A stretch of 64,000 nucleotides of DNA from Petrimonas sulfuriphila (GTDB taxonomy: Bacteria; Bacteroidota; Bacteroidia; Bacteroidales; Dysgonomonadaceae): positions 1,054,001 through 1,118,000 of the forward strand of contig CP073276.1 in assembly GCA_038561985.1 (NCBI GenBank), given 5' to 3'. The stretch's first letter is position 1; each line of letters begins with the position of its first letter. The position numbers and the translations under genes are program-made. Shown piece by piece: positions 17,687 through 25,795 of the stretch. The notes beneath the pieces are model-generated. The model was not told the origin of the DNA and searched no databases. It saw only the letters and a program-made list of their open reading frames with translations.

Positions 17687-19108
17687 TTATATTTCATAAA
17701 AATGTTCCCATCCTTTTCGTGGAGGTGCCCCTGTCAGAAAAGCATCCGCAAAAACATCGTCAACAACCCGTTTTGTTTTTCGGTCAAAGACAATTCTCCG
17801 ATTCAGTCGCTGCACTGCTACCCCCAGACAGAACACCTGGCTCAGCGGGCCGGCAATCTCGAAGGGCGAGCGTGTTTTCTCTTCTCCCTGACAGGCCAAT
17901 AGGAAATTGGCGAAATGGTTCGACGGGCTTTTCGGAACAACGGGAAGCTTCCTCTCCATTTCCCGGGCTTTGTCATCCGGAATAATGCTTAACGTACTCC
18001 CGTGCGAACCACCCTTAAAAATCAGGTTTTTGCTGTAAATTTCCTTCCCCGGATTCAGCTTGGCCGGTTGAATTTTTCCGCCTCCAACACTGGGAATATT
18101 CGGATCAAGTTCAGAAACCCCATAACCTTCCGGAACGGGAGGAATGTTATCCACACCGTCGTACCACGTTATGACAACAGGCGGCATTTTTCCACGTTTT
18201 GGAAACTTAAATTCGATCGTGCTCGACATCGGAAAGAAGTATTCGTTGTGCTTGGAGAGTTTTACCGGATTCACCTCTTCCGGCAAACCCAGATCAAGAA
18301 ACTCGTGAGCCGTATCGAGGATATGCGCTCCCCAGTCGCCTAAAGCCCCCATTCCGAAATCGTACCAGCAACGCCATTGTCCATAGTGAAAGTCCTTGTT
18401 GTAATCGTGATACGACTGGGCCGACAACCAGGTGTCCCAATCCATTGTTTCCGGGATGGGCTCGGCACCAGGGAACTTCTTGATGTTCGGATCCCATCCG
18501 TGCCAGCGGCGGGCGTTGTTCATGTGCGCTGTAATGGCGGTAACATCTTTTATGATGCCGGCTTCTTTCCAGGCTTTGAACTGGAAATAATTACCTTCAG
18601 AATGTCCCTGGTTACCCATCTGCGTTACAACTTTTGGATACTTCCGGGCTGCTTTTATCATCAGTTCAACTTCGTTAAATGTGCGGCCCATAGGTTTTTC
18701 CACATAGACATGCTTTCCTTCTTTAATGGCTAGCATCACTGATGGGAAATGAGCAAAATCGGGAGTGGCGATGGCTACCGCCTCAAACTCGTTTCCGATT
18801 TTATCGAACATCTCTCTAAAATCCTTGAAACGTTTTGCGTTTGGAAATTTAGCCATGGCTTTTTGGGTGTGCTCGGCTCCTAAATCCACATCACAGAGGG
18901 CAACAACGTTTGCCAATTTTGTTTTATCAAAATCGTTGATAATCTCCCAACCTCTGTTTCCTATCCCGATGTGTGCCAGATTTACTTTTCGATTAGCCCC
19001 TACAATACGGCTGTAGCTAGCTGCATTGGTCTTGGTATAGATACCGCTTAACGCAATTCCCGCAGAGGCTAAAGCTGTATTTCTCAAGAAATCTCTTCTT
19101 GTCGTCAT
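17687..19108 (-). CDS. Exported Gfo/Idh/MocA family oxidoreductase, first gene of operon
   Basis: The 473-residue protein starts at MTTRRDFLRNTALASAGIAL (twin-Arg-like signal); the 13-codon upstream extension lies in the leader and lacks signal character. It has the Rossmann part (VNLAHIGIGNRGWEII, ALCDVDLG), AIATPDFAHFPSVMLAIKEG and VYVEKPMGRTFNEVE with the catalytic Lys. GMGALGDWGAHILDTAHEFL follows in the C-terminal domain. It reads from the consensus promoter at 19145-19176 and leads into DUF1080, a second Gfo and GH78. The two Gfo proteins of this operon are clearly different from each other, so they may act on different substrates or in opposite directions. Confidence 0.9.
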   Translation of the reverse strand: MTTRRDFLRNTALASAGIALSGIYTKTNAASYSRIVGANRKVNLAHIGIGNRGWEIINDFDKTKLANVVALCDVDLGAEHTQKAMAKFPNAKRFKDFREMFDKIGNEFEAVAIATPDFAHFPSVMLAIKEGKHVYVEKPMGRTFNEVELMIKAARKYPKVVTQMGNQGHSEGNYFQFKAWKEAGIIKDVTAITAHMNNARRWHGWDPNIKKFPGAEPIPETMDWDTWLSAQSYHDYNKDFHYGQWRCWYDFGMGALGDWGAHILDTAHEFLDLGLPEEVNPVKLSKHNEYFFPMSSTIEFKFPKRGKMPPVVITWYDGVDNIPPVPEGYGVSELDPNIPSVGGGKIQPAKLNPGKEIYSKNLIFKGGSHGSTLSIIPDDKAREMERKLPVVPKSPSNHFANFLLACQGEEKTRSPFEIAGPLSQVFCLGVAVQRLNRRIVFDRKTKRVVDDVFADAFLTGAPPRKGWEHFYEI

Positions 19109-19144
19109 AATATATATTCTAACGTATTTGTTTTTGTAGAAAAA

Positions 19145-19176
19145 CAAAAATATAAAAAAACGCCTTTTAAAGCAAA
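19145..19176 (-). promoter_or_regulatory. Promoter of the Gfo/DUF1080/GH78 operon
   Basis: On the minus strand TTTG (19173-19176), exactly 20 bases, then TATTTTTG (19145-19152). This is a full match to the Bacteroidota vegetative promoter. The -7 box ends 36 bases before the ATG of the first Gfo gene. I see no obvious operator or attenuator in the leader. Confidence 0.82.
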
Positions 19177-19211
19177 AAAAATGCTTGGATTGCTATCTCT
19201 TTAAACGGTCT

Positions 19212-20498
19212 TCAATACTCAAACCGGTCCCTGTGCGCCCATAATCCCAAGGCGGGGCTTGAAATATAATATACCTCTTCCCCGTCCGGCAGGATGTTAA
19301 ATCCTTCTTTCAGGTGTTGGAAATTATATTTTTGCATCGTTTCATCGATATCTCCCCACCGAAAGCCCACACTTTCAATCTCTTCCCGTGTGAGGTTTTC
19401 TGCTCCTTTACCCGGACAATAGGTGATGGAAAACCTGCCTTCCGACGACCCGTGAATAAGATGTGCCGCGGCACCCAGATTATTCCTCAACTCTTCGTTA
19501 TCCTCAACTGCTTTTAATGTTTCAGGAGTTCCAAAATAACCGTATTTCCGGATCAACCGGTCTATCTCCTTATCCTCTCCGAATTCCTTTAATGCCGGCG
19601 CCAACACAACAAGCTCCCCTCCGTCGGCAATAGCCATTCGTGTTCTGTAAATGGATTTGTTTCCCAGCCAGGTGCTTTTGAACTCCGTGGGGTCTAACCA
19701 CACTACGACCTTCTTCAACGGTTTTTCAACCATTTGGAAATTAACCTCGAGAGAGAGCTTGGCAGCTACGTCAAAAACAGCGAAATCATCACCCACAAAC
19801 AGTCCGTAAGTCTGTTGTTTTCCTTCTTTGTTTACACCCACTACCGTGAGCACATACACAATAGGGAGTTGTTTTGCGAAATTTTCCGAAGCATAATTGA
19901 ATAGCCTGCGAACCGGGGTATCGGCACGTCCCATCATCCGCTCCATGCCATAGACCGCTCCCACATAATGGCTCTTGTTGATCGCTTCGAATCCACCGGT
20001 TCCCACAAAAACATTCTTGTTATAGTTTGCCATCCCCACTACTTCGTGCGGAACAACCTGTCCGATAGAAAGGATAAGATCGAAATTGCCCTCAACCAAC
20101 AACCTATTTACTTGAACCGGCCAATCGAAGTGTACTTTATACTCAGAAACCTCTTCCACAATTTCTGCCGAAACCCTACCAAGCGTTACCACATCGTTTC
20201 GCCAGTCGTGAATTCGTACCAAATTAGCCGGAGTTTTTCCGAACATGTGTGAGATCTGATCATCGGTCATGGGTGTATGCGTCCCCAACGCCGGAAGAAT
20301 ATCGGTTAGCCTGTCACCATAATATTCCCAGCTTATTTCTGTCAGTTCACCCGCACGGCTGGGCAGGCGAGTATAATCGGGCGGGATAGCCAGCACTTTA
20401 TGCTTTTCACCCAATTTACCGAAAGCCTCGCGAAGACCCGCCTCCAGGTCTTCGCGCGACAGGTTGTTTGTGGCAGAGCCGTTTTGATAATAAATCAT
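19212..20498 (-). CDS. LarA-family (DUF2088) nickel-pincer racemase/epimerase
   Basis: The 428-residue cytoplasmic protein, started at MIYYQNGSATNN, carries the LarA active-site pattern. This comprises PPDYTRLPSRAG (Asp41, Arg44), LGTHTPMTDDQI (His74) and VVPHEVVGMANYNK with His151 and Lys161. The Lys lies ten residues after the His, as the cofactor-attachment Lys does in lactate racemase. LarA homologues invert the alpha-carbon of hydroxyacids, including aldonic acids, using a nickel pincer nucleotide. No larB/C/E cofactor genes are in the window. It lies 16 bases behind gnd in an SDR-kinase-gnd-LarA operon, so a sugar-acid C2 epimerase fits better than lactate racemase. The next in-frame upstream start overlaps gnd. 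Confidence 0.85.
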   Translation of the reverse strand: MIYYQNGSATNNLSREDLEAGLREAFGKLGEKHKVLAIPPDYTRLPSRAGELTEISWEYYGDRLTDILPALGTHTPMTDDQISHMFGKTPANLVRIHDWRNDVVTLGRVSAEIVEEVSEYKVHFDWPVQVNRLLVEGNFDLILSIGQVVPHEVVGMANYNKNVFVGTGGFEAINKSHYVGAVYGMERMMGRADTPVRRLFNYASENFAKQLPIVYVLTVVGVNKEGKQQTYGLFVGDDFAVFDVAAKLSLEVNFQMVEKPLKKVVVWLDPTEFKSTWLGNKSIYRTRMAIADGGELVVLAPALKEFGEDKEIDRLIRKYGYFGTPETLKAVEDNEELRNNLGAAAHLIHGSSEGRFSITYCPGKGAENLTREEIESVGFRWGDIDETMQKYNFQHLKEGFNILPDGEEVYYISSPALGLWAHRDRFEY

Positions 20499-20514
20499 CT
20501 CTTCAGATTGAATA

Positions 20515-21969
20515 CTAAACTTGGTATGTGGACGAGGCGGTATTTCCTCCGCGACCTGTCCAGTCGGTATGGAAGAACTCACCGCGCGGTTTATCTACCC
20601 TCTCATACTGATGTGCTCCAAAATAATCACGCTGCGCCTGCAGCAGATTAGCCGGTAAGCGGTCGTTACGGAACCCGTCGAAATAGCACAAAGCCGATGT
20701 CAGTGCAGGAACAGGAATTCCGTTTTCGAGTGCAGTAGCGCACACCCTGCGCCAACTTTCCTGAACCGATTCGATACTTTCTTTGAAGAACGGATCGAGC
20801 AACAGATTTTCCAGCTTGGGATTATTGTCGAATGCTTTTTTGATGTCACCCAGAAATACCGAACGGATGATGCATCCTCCACGCCACATCAGCGCTATTC
20901 CTCCGTAATTGAGGTTCCAGTTATATTCTTTGGCAGCCTCCATCATCAGGTCGTACCCCTGTGCATACGAAATGATTTTCGCTCCGTAAATGGCCTGTTC
21001 GAGGTCGTTAATGAATTGTTGCCTGTCTCCTTTGAATGCCGGTTTTTTTCCTGCAATCACCTTCGATGCTTTTACACGAAGGTCTTTCTGAGCCGAAAGG
21101 CAGCGCGAAAACACGGACTCGCCGATAAGCGTAAGCGGGATTCCCAGATCGAGCGCCGTTACGGCTGTCCATTTCCCGGTACCTTTCTGTCCGGCCGTAT
21201 CGAGAATTTTTTCTACCAAAGGGCTCCCGTCTTCGTCTTTGTACGCCAGGATATCGGTGGTGATTTCAATAAGATACGAATCGAGTTTTCCGGCATTCCA
21301 TTTTTTAAACACTTCGTGTTGTTCAAAAGCATCCATCCCCAGTAATTCCTTCATCAGGTGATATGCCTCATTAATTATCTGCATGTCCCCGTATTCGATA
21401 CCGTTATGTACCATTTTCACGAAATGTCCGGCACCGTCTTCGCCTACCCAGTCGCAACACGGAGATCCATCCTCTACTTTTGCCGCTACCGCCTGAAAAA
21501 TTTCTTTTACGAAAGGCCATGCTTCCGGCGATCCGCCGGGCATCATCGAAGGCCCGAGCAATGCACCTTCTTCACCCCCGGAAACACCGGTACCTATGTA
21601 CAGTAATCCTTTACTTTCCACCTGTTTTGTACGGCGGACGGTATCCGGGAAATGGCTGTTTCCCCCATCAATAATAATATCTCCGGGTTCAAGGAGAGGA
21701 ATGAGTTGTTCAATGAAATCATCCACCGGCTTTCCGGCTTTTACCAACATCATTACCTTACGAGGGCGTTCGAGTGAATCCACCAATTCTTCAAGTGAAT
21801 GTGCCCCGATAAAATTCTTGCCTTTACCTCTGCCGCTCACAAAATTATCTACTTTTTCAACCGTGCGGTTATAAACGGCTACTGTGTAACCTTTACTTTC
21901 CATGTTCAGGACGAGGTTTTCGCCCATTACTGCAAGCCCAATGAGTCCAATATCTGCTTTTTGTTTCAT
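20515..21969 (-). CDS. gnd: 6-phosphogluconate dehydrogenase, decarboxylating
   Basis: The 484-residue enzyme converts 6-phosphogluconate to ribulose-5-phosphate and CO2 with NAD(P)+. Visible features are the dinucleotide fold IGLIGLAVMGENLVLNMESKG, IIDGGNSHFPDT, GVSGGEEGALLGPSMMPGG and the catalytic HFVKMVHNGIEYGDMQ. The long C-terminal helical domain ends with RDYFGAHQYERVDKPRGEFFHTDWTGRGG. Length matches the long (E. coli-like) type. It sits between a PfkB-family kinase (22 bases) and the LarA-type epimerase, so here it probably serves aldonate catabolism rather than only the general oxidative pentose pathway. Confidence 0.97.
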   Translation of the reverse strand: MKQKADIGLIGLAVMGENLVLNMESKGYTVAVYNRTVEKVDNFVSGRGKGKNFIGAHSLEELVDSLERPRKVMMLVKAGKPVDDFIEQLIPLLEPGDIIIDGGNSHFPDTVRRTKQVESKGLLYIGTGVSGGEEGALLGPSMMPGGSPEAWPFVKEIFQAVAAKVEDGSPCCDWVGEDGAGHFVKMVHNGIEYGDMQIINEAYHLMKELLGMDAFEQHEVFKKWNAGKLDSYLIEITTDILAYKDEDGSPLVEKILDTAGQKGTGKWTAVTALDLGIPLTLIGESVFSRCLSAQKDLRVKASKVIAGKKPAFKGDRQQFINDLEQAIYGAKIISYAQGYDLMMEAAKEYNWNLNYGGIALMWRGGCIIRSVFLGDIKKAFDNNPKLENLLLDPFFKESIESVQESWRRVCATALENGIPVPALTSALCYFDGFRNDRLPANLLQAQRDYFGAHQYERVDKPRGEFFHTDWTGRGGNTASSTYQV

Positions 21970-21991
21970 ATTATATTTTTGATTGGTTGTT

Positions 21992-23068
21992 TTATCGTTT
22001 CACCCGCGCATTTCCTTTCCAGATGCTCCAGATCATTTCTTCATCGGCAGGCTGGGCATAATCGGTGAGGAAAGTGGTGGCCAAAGCGCCACTGGCCCAC
22101 GCAAACTGGATCCACTTTTCAGACGGCATTTCCTTCAGAATACTATAGAGCAATCCACCCACGAAACCGTCACCCCCCCCAATACGATCCACCACGTTAA
22201 TCTTGCGCAACGGGGCAACGTGCCAGTTCTCATTTTCATAAACAATTGCTCCCCAAAGATGTTCATTGGCACTGATCACCTCCCGGAGCGTATTTGCAAA
22301 TACTGAAACGTTGGGAAATGCTTTTCTTGCATTCAAAATCATCCCTTTAAAGGCATCAATGGTGTCTTCAATATTTTCACCCCCTGCTTTCGGACCCTGG
22401 ACACCTAAACAGAGTTGAAAATCTTCCTCGTTTCCAATTAAGATATCCGACAGGGAAGCGATTTCAGCAAACGCCTCTTTCAACTCCTTTTCCCGGCCCT
22501 TCCAGAATGTTGCTCTGTGGTTCAGGTCAAAAGAGATAAGGGTGCCGTGTCTTTTGGCATAGCGGGCTAGCTGGAGGCAGAAATCACTTGTCTCGGGCGA
22601 TAAGGCAGCTATCAATCCCGACAAATGCATGATCTGAACTCCCTCTTTGGCAAAAATCCGTTCCAAATCAAAATCTTTCACGTTCAAGGTCTTTCCTACT
22701 TCCCCTGCCCTGTCGTTCTGGACACGGGGCCCACGTAATCCAAAACCACTATCGGCAATATTGAACTGGTGACGGTAACCCCACGGGCCTCCCTGCGGGA
22801 TCTCCGGCCCTTCGAAGTCAATGTCTCTTGCCCTCAGGTCGGATTTGATAAAAGCCGCAATCGGGCTGTCTTTTACAAAGGTAGTCAGCACCTTGACCGG
22901 AAGTCCGAGAGAAGATGAAATACTAGCCACATTTGTTTCGGCGCTCGTTGCCTGCATTTCGAAAATCTTGCTGCTATGTACCGGCTGGGCATTTACCGGT
23001 GTAATTCTCACTCCCATACTGGAAGCGACTATCAGTGAATACCTACATTCTCTTTTAAGTTGAAGCAT
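21992..23068 (-). CDS. PfkB-family sugar(-acid) kinase
   Basis: The 358-residue cytoplasmic kinase has the ribokinase-fold blocks SAETNVASISSSLGLPVKVLT, HLSGLIAALSP, ISFDLNHRATFW, ILIGNEEDF and the C-terminal VDRIGGGDGFVGGLLYS with the catalytic Asp at about residue 300. Overall it resembles 2-keto-3-deoxygluconate kinases. The N-terminal GG-x-NVA motif is altered to QATSAETNVA, so the substrate may differ from the textbook KDG. It lies between an SDR (23 bases upstream) and gnd. If gnd uses its product, the kinase would make 6-phosphogluconate. If it is a true KDG kinase, an aldolase must lie elsewhere. Confidence 0.85.
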   Translation of the reverse strand: MLQLKRECRYSLIVASSMGVRITPVNAQPVHSSKIFEMQATSAETNVASISSSLGLPVKVLTTFVKDSPIAAFIKSDLRARDIDFEGPEIPQGGPWGYRHQFNIADSGFGLRGPRVQNDRAGEVGKTLNVKDFDLERIFAKEGVQIMHLSGLIAALSPETSDFCLQLARYAKRHGTLISFDLNHRATFWKGREKELKEAFAEIASLSDILIGNEEDFQLCLGVQGPKAGGENIEDTIDAFKGMILNARKAFPNVSVFANTLREVISANEHLWGAIVYENENWHVAPLRKINVVDRIGGGDGFVGGLLYSILKEMPSEKWIQFAWASGALATTFLTDYAQPADEEMIWSIWKGNARVKR

Positions 23069-23091
23069 AATGGTGAAGAAGTTAAGTCTGT

Positions 23092-23904
23092 TTAAATACT
23101 AAAGGCATCAAAACCGCCATCCACAATAGCAACGGTACCGGTAACAAACCTAGAAGCATCGCTCACCAGATAGTGTAGCGTACCAAGTAGATCTGCCGGA
23201 TTGCCGAAACGTCTGAAAGGAGTATGGGCAATTATGGTATTTCCTCTATCGGAATAAGTCCCGTCAGGATTAGTAAGCAGGTTTCTGTTCTGTTCAGTAA
23301 TGAAAAATCCCGGACAAAGTGCATTTACACGGAAATCTTCACCAAACTTAATAGCCAGTTCACCGGCCATGTATTTGGTAAAGTTGGTAACAGCTGCTTT
23401 TGCTGCGCCGTATCCGGCCACACGTGATAACGGACGCAACGCCGAAGCGGATGAAATATTGATGATGTTTCCCTTTTTCTCTTTCACCATATATTCGGCG
23501 AAGATAACTGTCGGAACAACAGTTCCCATCAGGTTCAGGTCTACCACCTTACGGAAATCATCCATTTTCAAATCGAAGATGGTGTTTTTCGGTCCTATAG
23601 TGGCACCGGGCATATTGCCTCCCGCTCCGTTAATAAGGGCATCTATTTTACCGTATCTGGCAATGATCGCCTCTGCGTTTTGCCTTAATACTGCCTCATC
23701 AGTCACATCGGTTTGAAGGAACAACGCATCTCCACCCTTTGATCTTACATGCTCAATCTGCTCGTCCCCCTTTTCTTTGTTCCGGGCCAATACGGCTACC
23801 TTCGCTCCGTGCAAAGCCAAGTACTCCACCATCGATGCGCCCAAAACGCCTGTTCCGCCGGTAACAACAATTACTTTGCCTTGAATGTTAAATAGTTCGT
23901 ACAT
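23092..23904 (-). CDS. SDR family oxidoreductase (sugar-acid type)
   Basis: The 270-residue classical short-chain dehydrogenase has the cofactor loop VTGGTGVLGAS (Gly16-Gly22), NGAGGNMPGAT in place of the NNAG block, INISSASALRPL with the catalytic Ser, and GYGAAKAAVTNFTKYMA with Tyr-x-x-x-Lys. It ends CPGFFITEQ...TGTVAIVDGGFDAFSI. Related Bacteroidota and Thermotoga proteins act on fructuronate/mannonate or keto-gluconate. It is the first gene of a four-gene operon. A LacI-type operator candidate lies 36 bases before its ATG (23941-23956). The substrate is inferred, not seen. Confidence 0.88.
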   Translation of the reverse strand: MYELFNIQGKVIVVTGGTGVLGASMVEYLALHGAKVAVLARNKEKGDEQIEHVRSKGGDALFLQTDVTDEAVLRQNAEAIIARYGKIDALINGAGGNMPGATIGPKNTIFDLKMDDFRKVVDLNLMGTVVPTVIFAEYMVKEKKGNIINISSASALRPLSRVAGYGAAKAAVTNFTKYMAGELAIKFGEDFRVNALCPGFFITEQNRNLLTNPDGTYSDRGNTIIAHTPFRRFGNPADLLGTLHYLVSDASRFVTGTVAIVDGGFDAFSI

Positions 23905-23940
23905 GATTTATTTTTGTTTATTAATTGAATTCACGCCTAC

Positions 23941-23956
23941 TTGTGTACGTGCACAA
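23941..23956. promoter_or_regulatory. LacI-type operator candidate 1, before the SDR operon
   Basis: TTGTGTACGTGCACAA is a 16-bp inverted repeat with one mismatched pair and a central ACGT, as LacI-family sites have. It lies between a -7-like TACTTTAC (minus strand, about 23974-23981) and the SDR start, where a bound repressor would block transcription. It shares TTGT-S-TACGT-NN-ACAA with the sites at 29261 and 29695. Confidence 0.75.
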
Positions 23957-24056
23957 AGTTAACACTATCTTCGGTAAAGTACAAATAATATCCCGTGTTT
24001 TTTATTTTTCAAAAAAACACATCCAACTTACGAGATTACGAATCGGAAGATTTTCT

Positions 24057-25778
24057 TTATTGATATCCCGGATTCTGCGGAAAATCACCACTGATGTTTA
24101 GATCAATCTGCTCCTGCGGTATGGGAAGCAACACGTGATAATCCTGAATATTCAGTCCCGGAGTAAGCGGATTATTGTTGTATTTCCGGACTCGTTCAAC
24201 AAGCTTTCCCGTCCTGCGCAACACATAAAAACGGCACTCTTCCTGGTACAATTCACGGGCGCGTTCATCCAGCAGGTAATCGATATCCACCTCATCCACT
24301 GTGGCGGGTGTGGCCTTGGCCCTGTTGCGTATGACATTGATATCTGCCAACGCCTTTTCTTTCTGCCCGGTCTGGATATACGCTTCTGCCCGGAACAGGT
24401 AGGTTTCGGCCAGCCGCATGGCATATATGTCCTTGTAAGAAGCCCCGTTTCCCGATGTGGCCGGATTTTCAAGGACATTGCAGGGATCATAGAATTTTAA
24501 AAAGAACGGATAAATATATTGACACGTGTCTCGGATCGGGTCACGCCCCGCGCTTGGCGGGTACAGGCTGAAATCGATTCGTTGGCCATGATAGGCGGAC
24601 TCGGGATTATCGAAGTAGAAATCACGCTTCACCATGTGTTTGGCATTCCGGATATCCTTGTCGAAATCCTTTCCCCACACGATATGCGTCATATAGTAGG
24701 TCGGCCGTATCCAGGACACCCCTCTTCCCAGGGAATCGGAATAACCCGTGTATTTACCGTCTATCAGCTCACCCCGAAACGCTTTTTTGCCGTCGGGGGT
24801 GTTCCCCATTCTGAAATAGGCCGGCCCCCAGGCACGCCCCCCGCGGTTGTTGCTCCCTCCGATAACTCCCGGTTCATCAAACTGGATTGACCAGATATTT
24901 TCCGTGTTTTCGGCCAGGTTCTGGTTGTTGGCCGCAAACAGGTCATAGAAAACATCTCCCGTGCCCCATACAGAGTTTCCGGCGCTGCCGAAGCGGTTGG
25001 TCATCAGTTTGTATCCCATGTTATCGATCAGCCGGGTTGACGACTGTATCGCTTCATCGTATTTACCCTCCATCAGGTATATCTCGGTAAGGAGATGCAA
25101 TGCCGCACCTTTGGTAATACGGCCGGGACTCTCTTCTTTACCCCTGTCGGGGAGGAAAGACACGGCTTTTGTCAGGTCCTCCTCCATCAATTTGAAGGCA
25201 TCGGCTTTCGGCTGCCGTACATAGTCCGTCTTAAACTCGTTGGTCACCTCCGTGACAACGGGAACGTCCCCGTAATTAGACACCAGGTGACGGTAACACC
25301 ACGCGCGAAAAAACAATGCTTCACCGGAAAACTCATCTTTCTTTGTCGGCGTGGACCAGTTAATATCCGATTTGTCTATGTATTCCAGAATCAGGTTCGC
25401 ACGCTGAATGATACGGAACGGGCGACGCCACCACTCCCTGACAATTAGGTTGGTGGATGTGAAGTAATTCACGTAATTGCTTACAAACTTCGTGCTGTTC
25501 GGATCCTCTCCGTGAAAGGCAACATCGGTGCCAAGCCCTTTATAGGTACTGCTGTGCTCCTGTATCTCTTCGCCAAAAAAGAAATCGTTGCGGACAGACC
25601 AATGAAGCCCGTTAATTCCTTGCCGTAGACCGGCTTCCGTGTTGTATGCATTTTCCGGGGCAAGGAAGTCCATCGGCTTCTCCTCCAGGAATGCGCTGTC
25701 GTTGCACGACCCCCATGTCAAGGGGATAACCAGCAGCAGGCAAAAAATAATATTTTTATAATCAATAGAAGTCTTCAT
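24057..25778 (-). CDS. SusD/RagB family nutrient-binding outer-membrane lipoprotein
   Basis: The 573-residue protein has a lipoprotein signal (IIFCLLLVIPLTWGSC, lipid-modified Cys at about 24). The all-helical SusD fold follows (LEEKPMDFLAPENAYNTEAGLRQGINGLHW at the front). Tetratricopeptide-like parts include AALHLLTEIYLMEGKYDEAIQ and LAETYLFRAEAYIQTGQKEKALADINVIRNRA. The end LLPIPQEQIDLNISGDFPQNPGY is typical. It caps the adjacent SusC channel on the cell surface and captures the ligand. SusC lies 17 bases upstream. The following SDR operon has its own operator but the same strand, so this pair probably imports the substrate of the sugar-acid pathway. Confidence 0.94.
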   Translation of the reverse strand: MKTSIDYKNIIFCLLLVIPLTWGSCNDSAFLEEKPMDFLAPENAYNTEAGLRQGINGLHWSVRNDFFFGEEIQEHSSTYKGLGTDVAFHGEDPNSTKFVSNYVNYFTSTNLIVREWWRRPFRIIQRANLILEYIDKSDINWSTPTKKDEFSGEALFFRAWCYRHLVSNYGDVPVVTEVTNEFKTDYVRQPKADAFKLMEEDLTKAVSFLPDRGKEESPGRITKGAALHLLTEIYLMEGKYDEAIQSSTRLIDNMGYKLMTNRFGSAGNSVWGTGDVFYDLFAANNQNLAENTENIWSIQFDEPGVIGGSNNRGGRAWGPAYFRMGNTPDGKKAFRGELIDGKYTGYSDSLGRGVSWIRPTYYMTHIVWGKDFDKDIRNAKHMVKRDFYFDNPESAYHGQRIDFSLYPPSAGRDPIRDTCQYIYPFFLKFYDPCNVLENPATSGNGASYKDIYAMRLAETYLFRAEAYIQTGQKEKALADINVIRNRAKATPATVDEVDIDYLLDERARELYQEECRFYVLRRTGKLVERVRKYNNNPLTPGLNIQDYHVLLPIPQEQIDLNISGDFPQNPGYQ

Positions 25779-25795
25779 AATAAATATTTTTTATG

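Noticed and set aside
23957-24056. Terminator between susD and the SDR operon
   Set aside because: GTGTTTTTT/AAAAAAACAC can pair but is almost all A-T and lacks a GC stem, so I do not call a terminator; read-through from susCD remains possible.
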